Assembly (NCBI RefSeq): GCF_048773025.1
Contig: NC_133566.1
Coordinates: forward strand, 12,247,001-12,311,000
Reading direction: 5' to 3'
Length of the DNA: 64,000 nucleotides
DNA from: Camelus bactrianus
Taxonomy: Eukaryota > Chordata > Mammalia > Artiodactyla > Camelidae
A program made the translations under genes and the position numbers. Below the pieces are notes generated by a model. It saw only the letters and a list, made by a program, of their open reading frames with translations. It was not told the origin of the DNA and ran no database searches. The stretch's first letter is position 1, and each line of letters opens with the position of its first letter. Positions 12,701 to 24,700 of this stretch are shown piece by piece.

Positions 12701-15700
12701 TCCTTAGAACAGGAAGCAAGGCTTACAATGTAAATAGATTTACATGTAATCTGTATCACCACCATTTGGATTAGTTAAAGGAAAGTTTCATCTGAATCTG
12801 TGAAAGGCCAGAATTAACTGCTGTTTTCAGTGAAGCTCTGTTAATTCCAAACAAATTGGTGAATTGACCTAGCAAAGCGGTCCTTGGTCGGGTGTTGTAA
12901 TGAGGAGGAGGATGAGTAATTAGTCTAATAACGGACATTATAGCAATGGTTCTCCTGAACTATTGTTTATTTTCCTAAATTGATTAAACTTTTACCCTTA
13001 CCGTATTAATCTCACTGCCAATCTGCTTAGTAACTTCATTCTAGTAGAGTTTGATTGAAAATCATTAGCCCACAGTATACTGAACTGTCATATCAATATA
13101 TTCTGTGGGAGTATAACATTTTGTATTTTTATAGTTTTCTATATACAGTATTTTCGGGTTTTCATTTGAGGACTATCTTGGTTTTTTAATGGACAAAAGA
13201 GACATCAAGTGATTAGCAAGTCTGGTTTGTTAAATAAGAGTATGGAATGCAAACTGCATTCATGACATCTCAGAGCATTCATAAAGCGCGCATAACGCGA
13301 AGCGTCTCAACTGCACTGCAAGTTCAGATTTCAGATTCAAACAAGGTGTCAAAGGATCTCATGTCTCAGTGTGTCTCAGGATGTACCCAGAAGGCCAGAT
13401 TCCAAGCGACACACACAGGAAGTGGAGGGAGACATCTGCGAAGAATCCGTCACGGGGGTGGGGGAGGGATAAATGGGAGTCTGGGATTAGCAGATACAAA
13501 CTTCCATACCTAAAATAAACAACAAGGTTCTACTGGTAAAAAAAAAATACATACATACATAAAAATAAATACACAGGGAGAAAGAAGAATCCTTCAGATA
13601 GGAAATGCACAAATCACCCAAATGACAGGACAGAAATGGCCATGAAATAAAGTGGACTATTAATTGTGCACATCAGCATGTGCACGAGTGTGCCTGTGCA
13701 CGTGTGTCTGTGCGCATGTGTGTGTGTGTGTGTGTGTGCGCGCACATTACACAGACAGGAGGCTAACGGCAGAACTGGCATCTGTTCCAGATTCCATGTA
13801 AAGGGCTAGAAAAATAAAACCCTACAGTGTTTTTTCCCACTAAGAAGGCAATAAAAATGCACAGAAACCTCATTAGTTCAGATGATGGGTAAAAGCAGCC
13901 TGAAGTTTTAACTGTGGATTATTTCAGAATAGTCCCATTCCAAGTCACTCATATCCATCCAATAACTCAAACAGTGTCTCCCGAGGGACCTCGACGCAGG
14001 GCCCTAGCAAGCCCGCCTGGTGAACAGGCAAGTTGCTGGCAAACAGAAGCCACTTAATTAAGCAAATATATTTCAATGGCTCTCCAGGTCCAGGCACCAA
14101 AAACTGCTAGACTAAGACAGAACCCCCCCCTCCTAAGTCCAGTCCAGTGAGGGAAAAGCAAGTAATTTTACACTGTGTGCTAAGCGCCCTAGCGGAGGGG
14201 TGCACAGAGTGTCAGGGAGCCAGACGGCTGCCACACAGAGAGGCCCCTGTGTCAGGGCTGACAGCCATGAGAGAAGGCCGCCTGTACCGGGTATGGTTGA
14301 GCTGGGCCTTTACGTGTGCCCAGGGTTTCCGGAGGCAGGAGGCAGGAGGAAGGTCAGTCCAACAGTGGGAACCTAGGAAGGCAGCCCTGGCCTTACATGC
14401 CACTCAAACTACTACATATAAAATAGATAAACAACGAGTTTATACTGTAGAGCACAGAGGACTATATTCAATAACTTGTAGTAACCTATAATGAAAAAGA
14501 ATATGAAAAGGAATATTACGTATGTACATGTGTGACTGAAACGTGATGCTGTGCACCAGGAATGGACACCACATTGTAAACTGACTAGACTTCAATCATA
14601 AATAAATAAATCAAATAAATAAATACGTAAGAGCCACTGCTTTATCACACTGGCCCTCCAGAGCCCCCGTGGGTCAGTAATCAGATGGTGTAGCCACATT
14701 TGTACCAGAATATCTCTCCTGAAACTAGATCGAGGTGAACAGGCAGGAAAAGAGAACAGAACAAGGATAACCCATCAGGTAGTTGTTACAGCAATTACAG
14801 TTCCCCGCCAAGTCGGGGCTGATGCCGGGCAGCTGGGATGGAGGTGAAATAAGCTGCCGTGATTCTGTTGTTCCAGGTGGTCAGAAACCAGCGAGAGTAA
14901 AGGCTGTCTTCATGGCTCTTCCTTTGTATGCCAAAACAGTTTGTTCCGTTAAGATATTAGCAAATTTCGTCTTGATTTTGTTAATGTTTTGGTTTACACA
15001 ACAAACCCTCCTTCATACAGAGTACAGAAGGGGAAGTCGATCCAAAGGATCACAATTCCAAATTCGTGGTGTTTTGATAAATTATTTTGTTGTGTCTATA
15101 AAAATGTAAATATTGCATCTGCAGTTGAAAGATAAATTTAAGTGTTATTCATTTTTCAAAACTTGCTATCCTGCCTCAGACACCTCACAGAGCTAGTTCA
15201 GAAAGCTCACCCTCTGTTTCGACACCTCCTCAAGCACACACACTGCGAAGTGTTAGGAATCCTTCTAAACGAAGCCAAAACAAGACCCGCCACCCCCACC
15301 ATCCTGGCAGCAAACGCCAGCCTCCAGCACATGCTGCCACAGCTCCAGGCAAGACGCCGGTGCCACGCCGGCCAGCAGGCCAGCCCTGCGTCCCCACGCA
15401 CTTCTCCTCTTGGCAGGTCGGGCAGGTCTAAAAATACAGGACTGCCTTCTCCACAGCAGAAGGACAGGCTGTACTGCACGCCCGAGCATGAGCCCCGCAG
15501 CCGGGGACGTGCCAAGTTACGTGCTCTACTCGGCCCATTGATTCTTCAGGACAAAAAGAACATTGAGAGACCCAACAGAGTTTATTTACTTACCTCTTGT
15601 AAACCTGGCAGTGAAGGAACAGCCGAGGGGGAGAAGTGCCTTGGGGAGGAGGAATAGAGCCCTCACCTTCCTTCCTTCCTCCCCTGCTGGCTGTGACCTT

Positions 15701-18700
15701 GGGGAAGCCCCTGAAGCAGGTGGGTGTGTTCACATCGGGGAGGGCATCCATGGTCATTGTCCAGTTTGCGCCTCCTAATGGTCTTGGCAGGGTAGGCGGC
15801 TAGGAAGCGGGGCACGCGGGGTACTGGGCAGAATGGCTTTGAGGAAAGGAGGTAGGGGTGGCGGCGGCATCCCCAAGGTCACAGTAGTGAGGAAACCAAG
15901 GCTCTCAGAGGTAAGATTTAGGGGTCAGAAGAGGCCACCCCCAAATATGCCTGTTTGTGATAAGGATTATTTTGGAAGCAAATGAGAATGAATGCAGGCA
16001 GAGAGGAATCCTTCCAGGACTTTCCCTTGTCTGACTGAAGGGAGAATCTTCTGAGAAATGAGGAATTCCAGAGGGTTTTCATGGCCACGAAGAAGACAGC
16101 AAGTTAGCACCAAGACGGGTCTGCAGACGCACCCACTAAACTAACCCAGCTCCCATTAGTCTCTCTCACGTATATTTCCTAGTCACTTTCCCACAATTTA
16201 CCACCCAAACCCAAACCTCTTCTTCCTTTGTCTTGTCGCATCCCCAGGTCCATCATTCTTTGTTAAAAGGCGTGTAAGTTCCCAGGCCTCTCTGCTTCTT
16301 TGGGTCTTCGCTTTTCTATAAAGGCCTCCATATGCATCCATAACCATAAACCCTTCCTATGTCAATCTGTCTTCTTACAATCTAATTTGCAGGGCCCAGC
16401 TACCAAACCTAAGGGGATAGTGGGAAAAGCTTTGTCCTTCCCTACAGAGGGACTGTGTACAAAGCCACTCAGATCCTCCTACAGGGGACCAGGTGAGCAT
16501 CCAGATTCACCTCCAGCTCCAAGGACCTCTGCTGACCCCTGCTGCCTAAGAAGGCCTGGACTGTGGCTCTCATCCCTGCCTGAGCTTCAGAGCCACCTGC
16601 AGGGATTCAACATCACACCCAAGCCAGGATTCCAAACCAGACCAACCAGAGTTTCTGAGGGTGGGCACAAGCAACCCCTAGAAGATAGAATGCATTGCCA
16701 GGATGAGAACCACTGGACTCCTGGGTCCCTCTGGAGCCGCCTTTACAGGTGTTCTCTCCTCGGTCCTCATGACCATCCTATTTCATCTTTTGCAGATGAA
16801 GCTCTGGGAGATTAAGTACAGTTCCAAAAATTAAATAGCCAGCAAATGACAGGGTCAAGATGTGAACTCAGGGCTGTCTGACCTCAGTCTCAGATACCAT
16901 TTGTTTCCATGTTTGTGCTTTTTTTTTTTTTTTCAAATAAATTGTCACTGCTCCATCTAAAGCTTCTAGGCTCAAATCTTCCCACTCTGGCTCCTCCCAC
17001 TTTGTCCTCTGGAAATGCTGAAATTGTACTGACGGTTCCTGTGGGAAATGCTGCTGCCATGCCCCAAGGCTTTCATAATACTGTTTCTGCTAGCTAGAAC
17101 ACACAGCTTTCCTACTTGTCCTTTGAGAGACAATCAAGCATCCTTCCCTTCCTGAAGCGACACCGTGGAGTTATTTCCTCATCTCCACCAAAAGACAGGA
17201 GAGCGCACAGTCAGTAATGTATGTATTACTCAAGCGGTGGAATGTCTCGTACCAGCGGTGTGACCTTGGGCAAGTTACTTAGCTCTCCATGCCTCGCTTT
17301 CCTTCCCTCAACTGTAATGCTACAATACCTATCCTGTAGTGCCCTTAAGAGGACTGAAAGGGCTCACATGGGGTCTGGCCTCTGCTCTCCATCAGTGTTC
17401 CTGACACACACCCTGCCTGTCTTTCTAGCCCCAGGGGAAGTGTTATGCCTGGCATGAAACAGATGCTCAATAAAATATGAATACGTGAATCACCAGTTAC
17501 ACATCACCCAATCCCCACTGAAACCTCACTATACATAGCCAAGGTTGGTGAGATACTTAACGGCCACAGGACAGAATGACGCTAACTCACTCAAAGCGGA
17601 AATGAACCGATGGTTTTGGCCTCTCATCGCAATGGCTGAGGGCCTCTTTACCACTTAAATCCCTCCTAGGGAGAAGCAGGCAGTTGGAAAAGAAGGGTTG
17701 AGGAATCAAGTGATGAGATTTAACATTCGGATACTAAACAGAGCCCTGAGGACTATGGAACCATCCTTTCCACCCTCCTGCATACCCAGCGCATAGAAAT
17801 GAGCCAAGAACATTGGGAATTTCTGAGAATGTTCCTGCCCAACTCCAAACGTTCCAGGGGAGACAAATTTCCTCATTAACAGATTCCGTCCTAAACAATC
17901 TGATCTATTCCTGAGAAGCCTTGCTGCCCTTTGCAGTGAGCCATGGATAGGACATTTTTAGGGTCACTTTATTCATAACTTTTCTTTAACATTAAATGTG
18001 AACCTGCTGACCCAAAGCTTTCGGCAGACAATTGAAAATAATTCTAGCAAAGCTTTGCTTACTTGATTGTAGGTATTCTATTGTAAGTCACTGAGGACCT
18101 CACAGTCTTCATTTTCATGTCTTTCAGATGATTCGCCTCCACAAATCTCTAACAACTAAGAAATCCCATTTCCCTGAAAAGTTTCAAGGTCTTTCATTGC
18201 AACTATACATTCAGGAATCTTTCTCAAAGGGATGTGACTAAAAGTAGTTTCTATATTTCTTTATCAGAAAAGTTAGTTTAAGAATTGCATAACACTAAAA
18301 GCATTATGACATTTCCCCTCTATTTTGATCATAAAACAACAACAAAAGAAGTGATTAACAACTGAATTGAATTCTCCTCTTTCATTCACCCATGCTCAAA
18401 CACTGACTGAAAAATCTGCCCTGTATCAGGCCTGTGCTAGACAAGCACATACCAGTGACATGACATGAAGGAAAGTGCAACGTGTGTCAGACGCAGTCAG
18501 GCTGAAGCAGACTGGGGGGGACACCCCACCATCTGACGACCGTCAGCTGTGCTGAGTACAAGGGGAGACGCTGGGGGATATCAGACCGGAAGAGAGGAAG
18601 GGTCTTGGCATTAGCTCGGGGTGAAGGCACAGGGTGGAAAAACTTTGGTGTTAGGGGCCACGGACAAGACAGAGTCGGAGACAGATCATAGGGTCCTTGG

Positions 18701-21700
18701 AGACTATGCTCTTTTCCCAGTGGAACGTTTTGGCCCATGTCATGGGAAAGTTTTCCTTACAAACAATATGGAAAAATCACCGATTAACTTCAATTAAAAC
18801 GGGATTTCTGTGCGCACGGAGCTTCAACCTAGCAATAATCAAACTATGGCAAAAGGTCTGTAGTTTGGTTTTGTGAAGAGGGGATGTTTTCAGTGAGAAA
18901 GCGGAAGGGAAGGCAGTAAAACACATACTCCCTTTTCTTTATTATAGAAATTTACATTTTCTTGATTTTTTTTTCTTAAGAGGCAACATACTATGAGATA
19001 AAGGCACCCCAAAAACATGACAATACTTCATGGAAACTAGCCTGTCTTGTATTCAAAATGAAATGGGCAAGAGACCTTATCAAGAAATTATAATTAAAAA
19101 AAAAAAAAGAAAGAAAGGAAGGAAGGAATCTAAAAAGTTTCTAGGAAAAGGAAAGTACAGAGATGAGCACGGGCACTGGCCGCTGGGGTGAGAGGGCTGT
19201 GCCGGCAGCAGCGGCCTGCACCCGCCAGCAAACACCATGGAAAAATACTCGGCCCGCTCGGAATCCGCACCTGCATCGTGTGGGATGTAAACCACACCCG
19301 CAGGCAGTGCTAGCACCGCCAGTGTGAGATGCCGGTCTCTCGGGGACAGACAAGGGAGCTGGGACACGGCTGACACCCCTGGCAGGGCACACACGCCTCG
19401 TTTACTCCAGAACAAACACGCGCAGTTTTTTTGCTCATGAACAGACTGGGAGTCACATTGTCTCCACTGAGCAGGAAGCAAGATCTCTGGTGTTCGCAGG
19501 TGGGATTCACCAAGGACCTAAACCCCCCTGGGGCATCACCACCGCCTCGGCCTCTCCGAGGGCTCAGTCTTAAGGAATGAGGGAGGAATGCCTATTGGCA
19601 GTCTCGTGTCTTCACTGACCTGCCTGCTATTTGCTGCGTGTTCTTGAGAAGCGAGACACTTATCTAGCCTCCCTAGTTTTCAGTTTGTTTCTTGATAAAA
19701 AGGTAGAACCGGCAGCCTCAGAAGTCACTTCCAACTCTTCTGCTAGAGTCCCAACAAGTGGATAGTCAATATTTCCCTTTGATAATGAACCGCATAGATT
19801 GAACTTGCAAGTCTCTGCTGGAAGAGACCAGCCTTCTAAAACAGCCCATTTTTAGCAGAAAATCATTGAAAAGATCAAACACTGCGTTCCCATAGCTACT
19901 CTGTACATGGCCTAGCGAGGGATTTGATTTTATTTATTTATTTGCAGGGATAAAATACATCATTGGAAGACTTCCCTCTCTAGCTATTCAACATAGCAAG
20001 CTGTTAGAGCAAATACCCCTCATATTGTATGACAACAGCTGTTGCTCTAGAAACAGATTAACACTTTGCTTTCCATAAAACGTGGCACTTCCCTTAACAA
20101 TGCTAAATCCATACTCTGTTGATGTGAACAATTGCCATGGCCATGCACAGACATGAAGCAATGACCCTGAGTACTGGGAAAAGCACTTTTAAAAAAATCA
20201 ATCATATTTTTAAATAACTATATTGTAAAATCACTTTATCCCTATACCCCCAAACTTGTTTGTAAAGAGTAATAAACAGTAAAATAAAACCTCATATTGA
20301 CTCATCATACCAAAACTAAAAAGAAACATAACAGAACTCACCAGTTCTCCTCTATTGAATAAATAGATTTTGTTTGAAAATATATATTGCTTGTTAGAAA
20401 ACGAAACAATTTCCCCTTACAATGTTATCAAGAAGGTGATTATGGAAATGGAGGCAGCTCACTGAAGAGCATGAACTTTGAGTTGAGGAACCTAAACGCT
20501 CTCGGCTTCCGTGGCTCTGAAGTGGCAGCAGTGACTTCTGCCTCACAGCGCTGTTGTCAGGATCCGAGGAGCCAACATTTGTAAAGCAAAGCAGGTGGAC
20601 TAGCACAACAGCTGCACGTGATAGGAGCACGTGGTGAGAGATGACATAAGCCATTCTGTTGTGGTATTGATGATTTTATAAAATAAATAACACTTTGTCT
20701 TTTATATATTTGTCAGTGGATTAGTAGCTTTCAATATGCAGAAACAAGAAATAAGGATATAAATGAACAGCTTTGAAGAAATTATGATGGTGCCTCTGAG
20801 CAATTTATGGCTCCAATTACTGATAAATTCACTGGACCTAATCCCTCATGCCTGCACTGAAATTTATCAAGCAGTACTAATGTTTATCAGCCATATATTA
20901 TCATTTAAAGATGGAAGAAAGATTACACAAAATGTGACCTGTTAAAGGGGAAACAGTGTTAGTGAGCCTAAGAGGAAAGAAATCCAGGTGGCAAAGCATG
21001 AGGTCAACTTGCTGCGGACAGCCTGCCAAACTCAGGGCTCAGACCTCAGTCCGCGCCTAACTCTACTTTGGGGCAACATTTGGCCCATCTTGCCACTCCC
21101 TTCTCTGAGAACTTTCCCTTTCTGGTTTCCAGAACGCCGTACTCTCCTGGTTTTCTTCCTGCTTCCCTAGCTGCCCATCCTCAGTCTTGCTCGGGAGTGG
21201 CTCCTCTTCTTCCCAACCTCTGGACAACAGAGCATCCCAGGGCCCTGTCCTCGGACCGACCGCCCTTCCCTCTAGACTCATGCCCCAAACGGTCTTCTCT
21301 CGCCCCACGGTTTTAAGTGTACCTTCCTGCACGCACTGACTCCCAAAGGCACAGTTCCTGCCCAAAACTCCACCGTTAACGCCAGACTCCGTGATCCCAA
21401 AGCATGCGTAACACCTCCACTGGGTGTGTCCTCAACGTCACACGCCCAAAACTCCCAAAGCTTCCTCTTAAAAATCAGCTCCATCTCAGCCTTTCTCATC
21501 TCTAATAATAGCGACTTCGTCCCTCCAGTTGCTAAGGACAAAAAGTGTCATCATTAACGCTGCCCTTGCCCTCACACCTCACACCACACCATCAGCAAAT
21601 CCTGTCAGCTGTTTCTTCGGAACATAACTAGATAAAGTGAAGCCCTGCTTCCAGGAGGAGGAAGCAAACACACTCTTCCCTACCGCTTCTTTTAATCACA

Positions 21701-24700
21701 ACCCAATCCCTGGAGATTATCCAGGAAGCAAACAGAAGAATATTCAGAAAAGTGGGAGAGAAGAGGAAGACCAACTAGGAAACCGGGAGCCCAAGGACCG
21801 ATGTGGTGGTGAGCTCCCTGGGTCTTCTTTTCGCCTCATTCATCCTATATTTGGAGCCACAGGAGCCAATCACCAAGAAACAGCACCGAGCACAGACAGC
21901 TGCCAGACCAACCTCCTATCAGAGAGGCGGTGTCAGGGAAGCAAGGGAGGTGGGCTTTTACCACCACTGGGCGGTAATGTGCAGCCCCCATTCTGTGGCA
22001 TCAGTGGGGATGGAAAAGCCAGCAACCCAGAAATGCCAACAGTCAAGCCAAAAAATAGTCCCAACAAAAACTGGCCAAAGGACCAGGTACTAGCGATGAC
22101 AAGGTTACTATATAGAAGTCAACTGATTTCCTCTGTACCACCAATGAGCAAGTAGAACTTGAAATTAAAAACAAATACCATTTACATTAGTGCCCCCCAG
22201 CCCCAGAAAAAAAATATTCAAGTATAAACCTAACAAAAATGTACAAGATTTATAAAAGGAAAACTACATATCTGATGAACAAAATCAATGAACTAAATAA
22301 ATGGAGAGATGTTCCACGTCCCTGGGGAGTAAGACTCAATACTGTCAAGCTATCAGTTCTTCCGAACTTGATCTATAGGCTCAGTGCAATCCCAAGCAAA
22401 ATCCCACTGAGTTGTTTTGTAGATATCAACAAATTGATTCCAAAGTTTATATGGAGAAACAAAAGACCCAGAATAACTAACACAGTATTGAAGAAGAAAA
22501 CCACAGCCAGAGAACTGACATGCCCTGACTGCAAGACTTACTCTAAGGCTACAACAATCCTGACAGTGTGGTACTGGCAAAAGAACCGACATGTATAAAC
22601 CAATGGTACAGAAAAGAGAGCCCAGAAGTAGACCCACAAAAATATGGTCAACTGATATTTGACAAAGGAGCAAAAATAATAAAATGGAGTAAAGAAAATG
22701 TTGTTGGAACAAGTGGACATCTGCATGCAAAACAAATAAACAAATAAATCTAGATACAGACTTTACACCCTTCACAAAAATTAACTCAAAATGGATCATA
22801 GACCTAAAAGTAAAATGTAAGACTATAAAATTCTTGGAAGATAATACAGGGAAAACCTTGAGTATGGTGATGATTTTTTATGTACAACACAAGAGGAACC
22901 ATCCATGAAAGAAATAATTGATAAGCTGGACTTCATAAGAATCAAAAAACTTCACTCTGCAAAGACAATGTCAAGAAAATGAAAAGACAAGTTACAGCCC
23001 AGAAGAAAATATTTGCAAAAGACACACTTGATAAAATACTGTGATCCAAATGAACTCTTAAAACTCAACCATAAGAAAACAAACAATCCATTAAGGAAAA
23101 AAAAAGTGGCACAAAGACTTTACTTAACTGACACCTCACCAAGGAAGATATAAAGAAGGCAAATAGGCATGGGAAAAGATGCTCCACTTTAATGTCAACA
23201 GGGAAATGCAAATAAAGCAATGAGATACCACTATACGCATATTAAAATGGCCCAAATCCAGAGCACTGACAACACTCCATGTTAGAGAGGATTAGAACGC
23301 AGGAACTCACATTCATTGCTGATAGGAATGCAAACTGTTCAGATGCTGCGGAAGACAGGTTAACAGTTTTTTATAAAACTAAAGATATCCTTATCATCCA
23401 GTCCTGCAGCCACTTTTCTTGGTATTGACCCAAAGAAGCTGAAAACTTATCCACACAAAACCCTGCACCCAGATGTTTACAGCAGCTTTATTCATAATTG
23501 CCAAAACTTGGAAGCAATCAAGGTGCCTTCCAGTAGGTGAAAGAATAAATAAATTGTGGTATATGCAGACAGTCAAATATTAATCAGTGCTAAAAAGAAA
23601 TGAGCTATCAAGCCATGAGAAGGCAAGGAAGAAACTTAAATGTGTATTACTAAGTAAAAGAAACCAATCTGAAAAGGTGAGAAACTGCATGATTCCCACA
23701 AAATAGCATTTTGGAAAAGGTAAAACTATGGAGACCATAAAAAGATCAGTGGTTGCCAGGCACTGGGGAGGAGAGGAGAGGAGGTATGAACAGGCAGAGC
23801 ACAAGGGATTTTTAGGGCAGGGAAACTACTCTGTATGGAACTACTCTGTATGCCATTACACATTTGTCTAAACCCAAGAATGTGCAATGCCAAGGAACCC
23901 TAAGATTAACTATGGGTGTTGACAATGGAGGAGGCCTGCATGTCTGCGGGTAGGAGGTATATACGAAATCTCTGTACCTTCCTCTCAATTTTTCTATGAA
24001 CCTAAAACTGCGCTAAAAAATTAAGTCTTAATTTAAAAAAAAAGAAAAAGAGAGAGAAAGACAGACAGCTTTATAGACTTAATTTTAAAAATTATCCAAC
24101 TATCTGCTGTCTGTAAGATATTTATTTCAAATATAAGGATATAGATGTGTTGAAAGTAAGAATGAAAAAAAATATATCTCATTAAGTATTCATTCAAATC
24201 AGGAGTGGCTGTACTAATATCAAATAAAGTATATTTTAGAATAAAGAAAGCACTGGCAGTGCTACATAATAATGAAAGTATCACTCAGTGAAGAAGGCAT
24301 AGCAGTGCTAAGTGTGCACGCACCTCACAACAGAGTTGCAAAATACGTGATATAAAGCTGACAGAGCTGCAAAGAGAAACAGATCAATCTATAACTTTAG
24401 TTGGAGACTTCTGTACCCACCCTCAACAATTAAAAGAACAACTAGACAGAAAAGCAACCAGGATATAGAAGAACTCAACAATGCCATCAACCAAGAGCTT
24501 CTAATGGACATTCACAGAACATTCCACCCAGCAACAGAAGTATATACATTCTTTTCAAGTGTCCTGGAACATATCGCGAAATAGATCATACCATGGGCCA
24601 TAAAACAAGCCTTATTAAAATTTCAAAGAATTTAAATCATACAAAGTATGATCTCTTATCACAGTGGAATGGAACAAAATACATGCTCCAGAAATAGCCC

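Noticed and set aside
13675-13745. Possible short tandem array resembling CRISPR-like spacing
   Set aside because: It is a degenerate TG-type microsatellite. There are no repeat-spacer units, and this is mammalian DNA.
15142-15657. 171-codon plus-strand frame and two antisense frames at 15.2-15.5 kb
   Set aside because: Mutually overlapping chance frames in a GC-rich stretch with no features.
16300-16815. 171-codon plus-strand frame
   Set aside because: It runs through a MER5A relic and into an antisense MIR, so it is not a gene.
22239-22598. 119-codon frame resembling a reverse-transcriptase C-terminus
   Set aside because: It is L1 ORF2 remnant (text such as [16 protein letters not shown]), already covered by the L1 annotation.
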